From Shimia sp041624275 (GTDB lineage: Bacteria > Pseudomonadota > Alphaproteobacteria > Rhodobacterales > Rhodobacteraceae), in NCBI RefSeq assembly GCF_041624275.1, contig NZ_JBFJVE010000040.1:1-17843 (forward strand): DNA of 17,843 bases, read 5' to 3'. The first letter of the stretch is position 1, and the number at the start of each line of letters is the position of its first letter. The position numbers and the translations under genes are program-made. Below the pieces are notes generated by a model that was not told where the DNA came from, ran no database searches, and worked only from the letters and a program-made list of their open reading frames with translations. This document shows, piece by piece, positions 1 to 8,386 of the stretch.

Positions 1-477
1 GAGATCGTCAGCTTCGACACCGACCTGATCGGCTCCTACGGCATCTGCATCGACATTTCCCGCAGCTGGTGGATCGGCGATGAAAAGCCAAGGGCCGACA
101 TGATCTATTCCATGCGCCACGCGCATGAACACATCATGACCAACATGGAGCTGCTGAAGCCCGGCGCCAACATCCAGGACATCTCGCGCAGCTACCACGA
201 GCTTGACGCGCAGTATCAGGCGCAGAAATACGGCTGCATGATGCATGGCGTGGGCCTCTGTGACGAGTGGCCGCTGATCGCCTATCCCGACAAGATGGTC
301 GACGGGGCCTTTGACTACGACTTGCAGCCCGGCATGGTGCTTTGCGTCGAGGCGCTGGTAAGCCCCGAAGGCGGCGATTTCTCGATCAAGCTCGAGGACC
401 AGGTGCTGATCACCGAGGACGGCTTTGAGAACCTCACCACCTACCCGTTCGACCCCCGCCTGATGGGAGAGGACTGA
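1..477 (+). CDS. dddP: DMSP lyase DddP (M24 metallopeptidase fold), 3' part only
   Basis: DddP cleaves dimethylsulfoniopropionate to dimethyl sulfide and acrylate in the cytoplasm of marine bacteria. It has a creatinase/aminopeptidase-P (M24) fold turned to lyase chemistry. Only the last 158 residues are visible; the frame is open from base 1, so the start lies to the left. If the first Asp of FDTD is set to residue 295 of the characterised Ruegeria DddP (numbering from memory), every published metal ligand falls in place without gaps: D295, D297, D307 (CID), H371 (MMHGVG), E406 (CVEA) and E421 (LEDQ). The proposed catalytic D377 (LCDEW) also fits. The implied full length is about 447 residues, normal for DddP. 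This exact fit argues against an ordinary creatinase or Xaa-Pro peptidase. The gene stands apart from the downstream hemerythrin gene (263-bp gap), and a hairpin follows the stop. Confidence 0.9.
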   Translation, partial: EIVSFDTDLIGSYGICIDISRSWWIGDEKPRADMIYSMRHAHEHIMTNMELLKPGANIQDISRSYHELDAQYQAQKYGCMMHGVGLCDEWPLIAYPDKMVDGAFDYDLQPGMVLCVEALVSPEGGDFSIKLEDQVLITEDGFENLTTYPFDPRLMGED

Positions 478-491
478 GCGGCGGACTTTCC

Positions 492-516
492 CCGGCGTCG
501 GCCTCGACGCCACCGG
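492..516 (+). terminator. hairpin after dddP, possible terminator without U-tract
   Basis: GGCGTCG (494-500) pairs with CGACGCC (505-511) across a 4-base loop. CCGG on the outside can extend the stem past one bulged A. It starts 15 bases after the dddP stop, where a terminator is expected. No T-run follows, so it may be only a 3'-end stabilising hairpin. Confidence 0.35.
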
Positions 517-582
517 AATCGGCTGATGCACCCCGTTTCCGTCCGTCAGGTTCCGCCTTGCCGACCAGAGCCGGACAATATC

Positions 583-612
583 TTGGCAAAAAGCGACGCT
601 ACGGCAAGTAAT
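583..612 (+). promoter_or_regulatory. candidate sigma-70 promoter upstream of the hemerythrin gene
   Basis: TTGGCA (583-588) is 5/6 to the -35 consensus and is followed after 18 bases by AGTAAT (607-612), 4/6 to the -10. It lies about 130 bases before the ATG in a stretch visibly richer in A and T than its surroundings. An alternative -35-like TTGTCA at 670-675 has no good -10. I see no convincing gene between 478 and 740; short open frames there have no recognisable content. Confidence 0.25.
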
Positions 613-740
613 GGCGACCAGGGACGATTTGTGGAATGGCAGCCATGCAAAAAACGACTACCATGGTTGTTGTCAACCGGTCAAACTCACCCTAACCGTG
701 CGGCAAGGGAGACATTTTTTAATGGATTGTGAGGAAAGCC

Positions 741-1142
741 ATGAAGTGGTCGGAGAAATACGCGACGGGCAATGCGGAAATAGACGCCCAACATAAAACC
801 CTTTTCGAAAGCACCGAGGAGTTCCGCGAAGCCCTAGAGGGAAACTGTTCCTCGGAGACCTTTCGGGGATTCTTGGAGTTCCTGCGGCTTTATACCGAAA
901 TCCATTTCTGTTTTGAGGGCGAGTGTATGCTGGCCAGTCACTGTCCGGCCGCGAAACAGAACCAGACAGAGCACGAAGCCTTCACCGAGTTCGTCGAGAC
1001 CGAGTATGCGGAGTTTCGCAAGAACGGTTTCGACCGCGCAAGGGCGGCCACACTTCTAGACACCATCGATGCATGGCTGGACAGCCATATCCTGCGCATC
1101 GACACGCAATTGCGCGAGACCAACGACAACAGCGCCGCCTGA
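741..1142 (+). CDS. bacteriohemerythrin-like protein with one substituted iron ligand
   Basis: This 133-residue protein matches the hemerythrin four-helix bundle that binds a non-heme diiron site and carries or senses O2. It begins MKWSEKY and continues G-N-x-E-I-D-A-QHK-x-LF, the usual N-terminal block. Ligand positions visible are H18 (QHK), H55 and E59 (HxxxE), H78, and H116 with D121 (HILRID). The residue four before H78, normally His in the HxxxH pair, is Asn (N74, KQNQTEH). C57, C62, H67 and C68 lie nearby. I chose ATG 741 because AGGAAA (732-737) precedes it and family members start here; GTG 729 is in frame but less likely. It is a single-domain protein without a receiver or chemotaxis domain. 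Codons such as ATA, CTA, TTG, AGG and TGT are commoner than in neighbouring genes, suggesting recent acquisition or weak expression. Confidence 0.85.
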   Translation: MKWSEKYATGNAEIDAQHKTLFESTEEFREALEGNCSSETFRGFLEFLRLYTEIHFCFEGECMLASHCPAAKQNQTEHEAFTEFVETEYAEFRKNGFDRARAATLLDTIDAWLDSHILRIDTQLRETNDNSAA

Positions 1143-1285
1143 GCCCGGAACCGCCGGGGTGCCGCCCCAGAGCCGGCGCCCCGCGCGATCGCAGGGATGC
1201 TGCCGACAGTGCCGGCCCGCACGGCGCAACACTGCCGCGGGGCAAGTAAAATCAGGGCAATCCGTCTCATTCGCGGCCTCGCGGC

Positions 1286-1314
1286 TTGCCGCCACCCCGG
1301 CTTCGGTCTAAACC
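1286..1314 (+). promoter_or_regulatory. candidate promoter of purB
   Basis: TTGCCG (1286-1291), a 17-base spacer and TAAACC (1309-1314) sit 34 bases before the purB ATG. The -35 matches 4/6 but the -10 is weak. The spacing and position are right; the call is inference. The rest of 1143-1348 shows only GC-rich short inverted repeats. Confidence 0.35.
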
Positions 1315-1348
1315 GCGCCCAGATCCCTCCAAGAGACAAGGCCGTGAC

Positions 1349-2653
<1,305 letters not shown>

Positions 2654-2682
2654 AAACGCGCCACCGCGCAGGAATGACCGAC

Positions 2683-2706
2683 GGCCGGCGCAGCGATGCG
2701 GCGGCC
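2683..2706 (+). terminator. imperfect hairpin after purB
   Basis: GGCCGGCGCA (2683-2692) can pair with TGCGGCGGCC (2697-2706) across a GCGA loop, giving nine pairs and one G-G mismatch. GCTTTC follows. It lies 29 bases after the purB stop. The T-run is short, so termination would be weak and read-through into the next gene is possible. Confidence 0.3.
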
Positions 2707-2803
2707 GCTTTCATGTCTTGCGCTGGCCGGCAGGTCTCGCAGAGCTTGCGCAGGCGCGCGCCGCCACTTATGTCTGGCCGCGCAGCAAGACCACCGAGGC
2801 CCC

Positions 2804-3727
2804 ATGAACAAAGCGACCCCGACCCGGGCACAGAACGCCTTGGATTACATGGTGAACCTGGTGCTGAAAGGCGCCATAGGCACCGCGCTGGCGCTGCCCT
2901 ATGCGACCCGGGTGCGGCTGATGGGCTGGCTCACCGCCGAGGTCCTGGCCCCGATCGGCGGCTTTCGCAAACGGGTGCGCGACAACCTGGCCCATGTGCT
3001 GCCGGACCTGCCCGAGGCCGAGATACGCCGCCTGTGCCGGGCGGTGCCCGACAATGCCGGGCGCACCCTGATCGAGATCTATTCCGGGCAGGATTTCGTC
3101 GAGCGCGCCATTGCGGCCCCGATCGAAGGGCCGGGTCTGGCCCGTCTCGAGGCGGCGCGCGCCGCCGGCCGCCCGGTGATCCTTGTCACCGGCCACATGG
3201 GCAATTACGACGCGGTGCGCGCCAATCTGATCCATCGCGGCTACAACATGGGCGCGCTCTACCGGCGAATGTCGAACCCGTATTTCAACGACCACTACGT
3301 GCGCTCGATCTCGAGCATCGGCACCCCGATGTTCGAACAGGGGCGCCGGGGCATGATCGAGATGGTGCGCCACATCAAGGGCGGCGGCATCCTCGGCATC
3401 CTCACCGACCTTTACGTGCAGGATGGAGAGGCGCTTGATTTCTTCGGCAAGAAAGCCCGCACCTCGCTGATCACCGCCGAGCTGGCACTGAAATACGACG
3501 CGGCGCTGATCCCGGTCTACGGGCTGCGCCGCCCCGACGGGCTGAGCTTTCGCATCGTCGCGCTGGAAGAGATCCCGCATTCCGATGCGCTGACCATGAC
3601 CCAGGCGGTCAATGACGGGCTCGAGGCGCTGGTGCGCGACAACCTCGACCAGTGGTTCTGGATTCACCGGCGCTGGAAACATGCCGATCTCGACCTGCGC
3701 AAGCCCGGTGGCCGCCCCAGAACCTAG
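2804..3727 (+). CDS. lysophospholipid / lipid A acyltransferase, LpxL (HtrB) family
   Basis: Members of this family move an acyl chain from acyl-ACP to a lipid acceptor at the inner face of the inner membrane, most often during lipid A synthesis. The 307-residue protein has a hydrophobic N-terminal anchor (about residues 17-45). It carries the catalytic HX4D motif at H131-D136 (GHMGNYD), then YRRMSNPYFND and GILGILTDLY, which match the later conserved blocks of the family. ATG 2804 follows CCGAGG at a proper distance; the frame is open further upstream but that part is Arg/Ala-rich junk. I leave the symbol empty because several paralogues (lpxL, lpxM, lipid A-unrelated ones) look alike at this level. 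The stop codon overlaps the stop of the convergent DUF1223 gene. Confidence 0.85.
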   Translation: MNKATPTRAQNALDYMVNLVLKGAIGTALALPYATRVRLMGWLTAEVLAPIGGFRKRVRDNLAHVLPDLPEAEIRRLCRAVPDNAGRTLIEIYSGQDFVERAIAAPIEGPGLARLEAARAAGRPVILVTGHMGNYDAVRANLIHRGYNMGALYRRMSNPYFNDHYVRSISSIGTPMFEQGRRGMIEMVRHIKGGGILGILTDLYVQDGEALDFFGKKARTSLITAELALKYDAALIPVYGLRRPDGLSFRIVALEEIPHSDALTMTQAVNDGLEALVRDNLDQWFWIHRRWKHADLDLRKPGGRPRT

Positions 3728-4428
3728 CGCAGCTGCGCCGCCGCGAGGATCGGCCCATGGCCGTGCTGCTGCACGATCACCGCGATCGGCTCGTCGCCGG
3801 TTACCGGCACCCTCAGCGCGACCGGCTCGGCCATGTCCCACATCAGCAACTGCCGCCAGTCGGTGACGATATTGGCATAGGTCACCTGCCGCCCGGCGTT
3901 CTCGCCGCGCGTGATCTCGACCTCCTCCGAGGCCAGGTAGCGCACCATGAACACGTCCACCGGCATGGTCTGCGACGGCATCAGGTTCTCCAGCCTCAGC
4001 CGGACCGCATCGCCCTGGCGCGTCAGCCCAAGCCGGACCCGTTGCGGCGCCTCGGACTGGCGCTGGATATGGGCCAGCACCTCCTTGGGGTGGGTGCCGA
4101 CCACATGCTGCACCCCGCCGATGATCATCTGCGGCGTATAGATGGTGCGCTGCCCCGCCGCATTGGCATAGGCCTTCTGGCGCTTGGTGAACTGCGGGCT
4201 GGCGAAATGGTCTTTCCAGCCGAGATAGTCCCAGTAGTCGACATGCAGCGCCAGCGCGATCACGTCGCTGCGCGGGGCCAGCGTCTCGAGCAGGAAGGCA
4301 TCGGCGGGCGGGCATGAGGAACAGCCCTGCGAGGTGAAGAGCTCGACCACCACGGGCCGGGTCTGCGCCGCAAGCGGTGCCGACACGGCCAGCCAGATCA
4401 TCATTGCCCAAAGCAGAGCGGCGCGCAT
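3724..4428 (-). CDS. secreted DUF1223 protein, thioredoxin-like CxxC
   Basis: The 234-residue product begins with a signal peptide (MRAALLWAMMIWLAVSAPLA, cleavage expected near ALA-AQ at 20-22). It then shows VVELFTSQGCSSCPPADAFL, the hallmark of DUF1223 proteins, with Cys36 and Cys39 forming a CxxC. The fold is predicted to be thioredoxin-like and the protein periplasmic. The biochemical role of the family is not established to my knowledge; a redox or disulfide task in the envelope is inference from CxxC and export. GAGG precedes the ATG by five bases. It follows acnB in the same direction, but a clear terminator separates them, so it probably has its own promoter. Its stop shares CTAG with the convergent acyltransferase gene, leaving no room for a separate terminator. 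Confidence 0.88.
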   Translation of the reverse strand: MRAALLWAMMIWLAVSAPLAAQTRPVVVELFTSQGCSSCPPADAFLLETLAPRSDVIALALHVDYWDYLGWKDHFASPQFTKRQKAYANAAGQRTIYTPQMIIGGVQHVVGTHPKEVLAHIQRQSEAPQRVRLGLTRQGDAVRLRLENLMPSQTMPVDVFMVRYLASEEVEITRGENAGRQVTYANIVTDWRQLLMWDMAEPVALRVPVTGDEPIAVIVQQHGHGPILAAAQLR

Positions 4429-4457
4429 GGCAACCTCGTCTCGTTCTTCCCTGCCCC

Positions 4458-4487
4458 TTGATAGTGAATAGGCCCTGCCCTGGCCAA
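4458..4487 (-). promoter_or_regulatory. candidate promoter of the DUF1223 gene
   Basis: Read on the minus strand, TTGGCC (4482-4487) is followed after 18 bases by TATCAA (4458-4463), about 30 bases before the ATG. TTGTAA slightly further upstream with TTTATT is an alternative pair. Both are 4/6 matches, so the exact site is uncertain. Confidence 0.3.
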
Positions 4488-4541
4488 TAAAGGATTCGCG
4501 AGCGAAGTGTTACAAATCCGCCCGGCCGCGCCCCGGCAGGC

Positions 4542-4571
4542 AAAAAGGGGCGCCGCATGACGCGGCGCCCC
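4542..4571 (-). terminator. intrinsic terminator of acnB
   Basis: A perfect 10-bp stem, GGGGCGCCGC (4547-4556) with GCGGCGCCCC (4562-4571), has a 5-base loop. Read on the minus strand it is followed directly by TTTTT (4546-4542). It starts about 32 bases after the acnB stop. This is the classic Rho-independent arrangement. Confidence 0.85.
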
Positions 4572-4603
4572 CTGTTTCTGCGCGCTCCCGCTGCCGGGGG
4601 GCT

Positions 4604-7393
4604 TTAGAAATGCACCGATTTCGCGTCGGCCGGTTTTTCCAGCGGCGGGGCGAATTTGGTCAGGTCGATACCCTCAACGGCGGCCTTGTACTCTTCCAAG
4701 GTCGGGGTGCGACCCAGGATGGCGGCCAGCACCACGACCGGGGTCGAGGCCAGCAGCGATTCACCCTTCTTCTCGGGCGTATCGCCAACGACGCGGCCCT
4801 GGAACAGGCGGGTCGAGGTGGCCAGAACCGTGTCGCCCTTGGCGGCCTTTTCCTGGTTGCCCATGCAGAGGTTACAGCCCGGGCGCTCGAGATACATGAT
4901 GTTCTCATACTCGGTGCGGGCCTGGGTTTTCGGGAATAGGTCGTCGAACTCGAAGCCCGAGTATTTCTCGAGGATCTCCCAGTCGCCTTCTTCCTTCAGT
5001 TCGTCGATGATGTTGTAGGTCGGCGCGGCCACCACCAGAGGTGCCTTGAACTCGACCTTGCCGTGCAGCTTCTCGAGGTTCTTCAGCATCTGGGCGACGA
5101 TCTTCATGTCGCCCTTGTGCACCATGCACGAGCCCACAAAGCCAAGATCGACCTTCTTGTCGCCGCCATAGTAAGAGACGCCGCGGATGGTGTCGTGGGT
5201 ATAGCGCTTGGACACGTCGTCGTTGTTGACGTCGGGGTCGGCGATCATCGGCTCGTCGATGGCGTCGAGATCGACCACGACCTCGGCGAAATACTTGGCG
5301 TTGTCGTCCGGGGTCAGCGCCGGGTTCTTGCCCGACTTGATGTCGGCGATCCGCGCGTCGGCCTTGTCGATCAGCCCCTGCAAAAGCTGGGCTTTGTTGT
5401 CCATGCCCTTGTCGATCATGATCTGGATGCGCGACTTGGCCAGTTCCAGCGAGCCGATCAGCGTCTCGTCATTCGAGATACAGACCGACGCCTTGGCCTT
5501 CATCTCGGCGGTCCAGTCGGTGAAGGTAAAGGCCTGGTCGGCCAAGAGGGTGCCGATGTGCACTTCGATGACGCGGCCCTGGAAGACGTTGTCGCCATGC
5601 TGTTTCAGCATCTGCGCCTGCGTGGCGTGCACCACGTCGCGGAAGTCGAGATGGTCGGCCATCTGCCCCTTGAAGGTAACCTTGACCGATTCCGGGATCG
5701 GCATCGAGGCTTCACCGGTGGCCAGCGCCAGCGCCACAGTGCCCGAGTCGGCACCAAAGGCGACGCCCTTGGACATCCGGGTGTGGCTGTCGCCGCCAAT
5801 GATGACGTCCCAGTCGTCCACGGTGATGTCGTTCAGCACCTTGTGGATCACGTCGGTCATCGAATGGTAGACGCCCTTCGGGTCACGCGCGGTGATCAGG
5901 CCGAAATCATTCATGAACTTCATCAGCTTGGGGATGTTGGCCTGGGCCTTCTTGTCCCACACCGATGCGGTGTGACAGCCCGACTGATAGCCGACATCGA
6001 CCGAGGGCGAGATCACGGTCGCCGCCATGGCTTCGAGTTCCTGCGCGGTCATCGGGCCGGTGGTGTCCTGCGAGCCGACGACGTTGACCTTGACCCGCAC
6101 GTCCGATCCGGCGTGCAGGGTCACGCCCGGCGTGGTGCCAACGGCGTTGCGGTTGAAGATCTTCTCGACCGCGGTCAGGCCCTGACCTTCGATCGACACC
6201 TCTTTCGAGGGCGCATAGGCCGACTTCAGCTCTTGGCCAAGGGCGGCGGCAGCAAAGGTCTGCAGCTTCTTGCCGAAGACCACGGCATAGGATCCGCCCG
6301 CCTTCATGAATTCCATCTTCTGCGGGGTAAAGGCGGCGGCGACGCTTTTCAGCTCGTTGCCATCCGCGTCATGCAGGGTCTTGGTTTTCGAATTGATGGT
6401 CAGCACGGTGCCGGTGGCCACCGAATAGGCCTCTTCCAGCACCGCTTCGCCGTCTTCGTCCACGACGACATTGCCGTCGGCGTCGGTCTTCTTGACCCAG
6501 TTGTCAAGGTCGATGCCGATGCCGCCGGTCACGCCCACGGTGGTCAGGAAGATCGGCGAGATGCCGTTGGTGCCGGCCACGACCGGGGCGATGTTGATGA
6601 AGGGCACATAGGGGCTGGCCTGTTTGCCGGTCCACAGCGCCACGTTGTTGACGCCCGACATCCGCGACGAGCCCACGCCCATGGTGCCCTTTTCGGCGAT
6701 CAGCATGACGCGCGCGTCGGGGTGCTGTTTCTGCAGTTCCTGAATTTCGACCTGCGCCTCGGGGGTGATCATGCATTTGCCGTGCAACTCGCGGTCGGCG
6801 CGGCTGTGGGCCTCGGCACCGGGCGACAGCAGGTCGGTCGAGATATCACCGATACCGGCGATATAGGTCACGACTTTGATCTCTTCCTCGACCTCGGGCA
6901 GCTTGGTGAAGAACTCGGCCTTGGCATAGCTTTCCAGAAGCTCCTTGGCGACGGCGTTGCCGGCCTTGTAGGCGGCGTCCAGACGCTCGGTGTCGGCCTC
7001 GTAGAGGAAGACCTGGGTCTTCAGCACCTCGGCCGCCTGCGCGGCGATCGCGGCATCCTCGCCCAGGGCCAGATCCAGCAGAACCTCGACCGAAGGGCCG
7101 CCCTTCATGTGCGACAGCAGTTCGAAGGCGAATTCCACGCTGATCTCGGCCACGGTCTCGGCACCAAGGATGATCTCCTTGAGGAAGGCCGCCTTGACGC
7201 CCGCCGCGCTGGTGGTGCCCGGCAGCGTGTTGTAGATGAAGAAGTTCAGCGAGGCGTCGCGATGCGCGTTGCCGCTGTCCTTGATCTGGGCGATGATTTC
7301 GGCCAGCAGCGCGCCGTCATCAATCGGCTTGGGGTTCAGGCCCTGTTCTTTGCGAGTGTCGATCTCGGTTAGGTAGTCTGTGTACAAGCTCAT
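4604..7393 (-). CDS. acnB: aconitate hydratase B (possibly also 2-methylisocitrate dehydratase)
   Basis: AcnB interconverts citrate and isocitrate in the TCA cycle through a [4Fe-4S] cluster; many AcnB proteins also dehydrate 2-methylisocitrate in propionate breakdown. The 929-residue protein has the AcnB order. First comes an N-terminal helical HEAT-like domain (about 1-160), then the swivel domain with GTMGVGSSRMSG, and then the catalytic domains with SVGSQDTTGPMT and GGDSHTRMSKG. Cluster cysteines are C756 (GSCM), C840 and C843 (GCNLCMGNQ). It is about 60 residues longer than E. coli AcnB (865), partly through an acidic insert near residues 295-345 (DADGNVVVDEDGEAV). AcnA would have the swivel domain at the C-terminus, so this is not AcnA. 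The start is preceded by AGGGA, and a promoter and a terminator frame it as a single-gene unit. Confidence 0.95.
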   Translation of the reverse strand: MSLYTDYLTEIDTRKEQGLNPKPIDDGALLAEIIAQIKDSGNAHRDASLNFFIYNTLPGTTSAAGVKAAFLKEIILGAETVAEISVEFAFELLSHMKGGPSVEVLLDLALGEDAAIAAQAAEVLKTQVFLYEADTERLDAAYKAGNAVAKELLESYAKAEFFTKLPEVEEEIKVVTYIAGIGDISTDLLSPGAEAHSRADRELHGKCMITPEAQVEIQELQKQHPDARVMLIAEKGTMGVGSSRMSGVNNVALWTGKQASPYVPFINIAPVVAGTNGISPIFLTTVGVTGGIGIDLDNWVKKTDADGNVVVDEDGEAVLEEAYSVATGTVLTINSKTKTLHDADGNELKSVAAAFTPQKMEFMKAGGSYAVVFGKKLQTFAAAALGQELKSAYAPSKEVSIEGQGLTAVEKIFNRNAVGTTPGVTLHAGSDVRVKVNVVGSQDTTGPMTAQELEAMAATVISPSVDVGYQSGCHTASVWDKKAQANIPKLMKFMNDFGLITARDPKGVYHSMTDVIHKVLNDITVDDWDVIIGGDSHTRMSKGVAFGADSGTVALALATGEASMPIPESVKVTFKGQMADHLDFRDVVHATQAQMLKQHGDNVFQGRVIEVHIGTLLADQAFTFTDWTAEMKAKASVCISNDETLIGSLELAKSRIQIMIDKGMDNKAQLLQGLIDKADARIADIKSGKNPALTPDDNAKYFAEVVVDLDAIDEPMIADPDVNNDDVSKRYTHDTIRGVSYYGGDKKVDLGFVGSCMVHKGDMKIVAQMLKNLEKLHGKVEFKAPLVVAAPTYNIIDELKEEGDWEILEKYSGFEFDDLFPKTQARTEYENIMYLERPGCNLCMGNQEKAAKGDTVLATSTRLFQGRVVGDTPEKKGESLLASTPVVVLAAILGRTPTLEEYKAAVEGIDLTKFAPPLEKPADAKSVHF

Positions 7394-7483
7394 GACGATC
7401 CCTACGCTTTAGTGTCAGAATAGCTTGAAAACCGGGTCGCGCTTTTTCCTGGCGAACCGACTCCCAAACCTGTTGTATGCCGT

Positions 7484-7510
7484 AGTATACTTTTCGGATT
7501 CGAGTTGCAA
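7484..7510 (-). promoter_or_regulatory. likely sigma-70 promoter of acnB
   Basis: On the minus strand TTGCAA (7505-7510) and TATACT (7484-7489, 5/6 to the consensus) are 15 bases apart, about 90 bases upstream of the acnB ATG. The stretch is AT-rich for this genome. The spacer is short, so a shifted -35 (CTTGCA) is possible. The rest of 7394-7689 holds only a GC-rich stretch after ccmG with two copies of GCCACCGGC (7607-7615, 7625-7633). Confidence 0.5.
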
Positions 7511-7689
7511 GATGTTCGGCGTGGACAGGTTGCCCCACCTCTAGCGACTGGGTGCCGCACTTGTCCATCATTACTCGGTCAAATCCGGGCAAAGCGGTGG
7601 CTGGGCGCCACCGGCAGGGGCGAGGCCACCGGCCGCGGCAGCATCGATCGGCCCCGAAGCCCGGAAAGGCACCCGGCGCAGAAGGGTGG

Positions 7690-8241
7690 TTACGAGCCCG
7701 GAGCCGCCTCGCGCAGGGCCCGAAGCTTGGGCCGCAACCGCCCCTCGAGCTCGCGCTGGGTCAGCGGGCCGGCGATGCGGGTGATGATCTTGCCGCTGCC
7801 GTCCAGAAGATAGGTCTCGGGCACGCCGTAAACGCCCCAGTCGATCCCGACGCGCCCGCTGCTGTCCTGTCCGACGGCGCGGTAGGGGTCGCCGAGTTCG
7901 GCCAGAAAGCCGAGCCCGTTGGCGGGCTTGTCCTTGTAGTTCACGCCGTAGATCGCCAGCCCTTCGGCCTTGAGCTGCATCAGCGTCGGATGCTCCACCC
8001 GGCAGGGCGCGCACCAGCTGGCCCAGAAGTTCACCAGCTTGATCTCGCCGTCGGTCAGGATCGCCGGGTCGATGCCCGGCAGATCGCCCAGCGGCGCCAC
8101 CGCCAGCGCCGGTGCCTGCCGCCCGGTCAGCGCCGAGGGCAGCTCGTTGGGGTTGTCGCGTGCCATGCCGAAGAAGAACAGCGCCGCCAGAGCGGCGAAC
8201 AGCAGCGGCGGCGCGATCATCAGCGGCGACACCCTAGCCAT
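7690..8241 (-). CDS. ccmG: thiol:disulfide interchange protein CcmG/DsbE (HelX)
   Basis: CcmG is a membrane-anchored periplasmic thioredoxin. It keeps the apocytochrome c CXXCH thiols (or CcmH) reduced so that heme can be attached. The 183-residue protein has one N-terminal membrane anchor (about residues 6-26). The thioredoxin domain carries WCAPC (C77, C80) and the cis-proline segment GVPE (139-142), with the conserved acidic/aromatic GVYGVPETYLLD seen in CcmG rather than in general thioredoxins. It is the last gene of the ccmABCDG run. Its ATG overlaps the ccmD stop by eight bases (ATGGCTAG), implying translational coupling. No clear terminator follows it before the acnB promoter region. 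Confidence 0.93.
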   Translation of the reverse strand: MARVSPLMIAPPLLFAALAALFFFGMARDNPNELPSALTGRQAPALAVAPLGDLPGIDPAILTDGEIKLVNFWASWCAPCRVEHPTLMQLKAEGLAIYGVNYKDKPANGLGFLAELGDPYRAVGQDSSGRVGIDWGVYGVPETYLLDGSGKIITRIAGPLTQRELEGRLRPKLRALREAAPGS

Positions 8242-8386
8242 GACGGCGGCCCTCCACCTTCTCCAGTTCGGCGCGGGCCTTGCGCGCGGCGCGCAGGCTC
8301 AGGACCACCATGAGCACCAGCAGCAGGATCGAGACCGCGTAAGACGACAGCACAGTGTCGGTGTATTTTCCAAGATCGGGCATCAT
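8234..8386 (-). CDS. ccmD: heme exporter protein CcmD
   Basis: CcmD is a very small membrane protein that helps release holo-CcmE from the CcmABC complex. This one has 50 residues. It begins MMPDLGKY, followed by a single membrane segment (about 15-31), then a basic cytoplasmic tail RAARKARAELEKVEGR. Family members usually have 45-70 residues, a conserved Tyr just before the membrane span (here Y8 and Y16) and the same basic tail. Two ATGs stand in tandem; the first (8386) overlaps the ccmC TGA as ATGA, and the second would remove only one residue. Its stop runs eight bases into ccmG. Identification rests on size, topology and position between ccmC and ccmG, so it is firm despite low sequence information. 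Confidence 0.88.
   Translation of the reverse strand: MMPDLGKYTDTVLSSYAVSILLLVLMVVLSLRAARKARAELEKVEGRRHG

Noticed and set aside
526..796. Short open frames between dddP and the hemerythrin gene
   Set aside because: No ribosome site, no recognisable content, and they overlap each other and the real gene.
1286..1348. Upstream GTG start for purB
   Set aside because: Would add 21 Pro/Arg-rich residues not found in PurB and covers the candidate promoter.
2768..4558. 596-codon minus-strand frame spanning the acyltransferase and DUF1223 genes
   Set aside because: It crosses two real genes and the intergenic gap in another frame and shows no domain.
5063..7372. 769-codon + strand frame opposite acnB
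   Set aside because: Antisense shadow of acnB with no recognisable domain; acnB has cluster cysteines, promoter and terminator.
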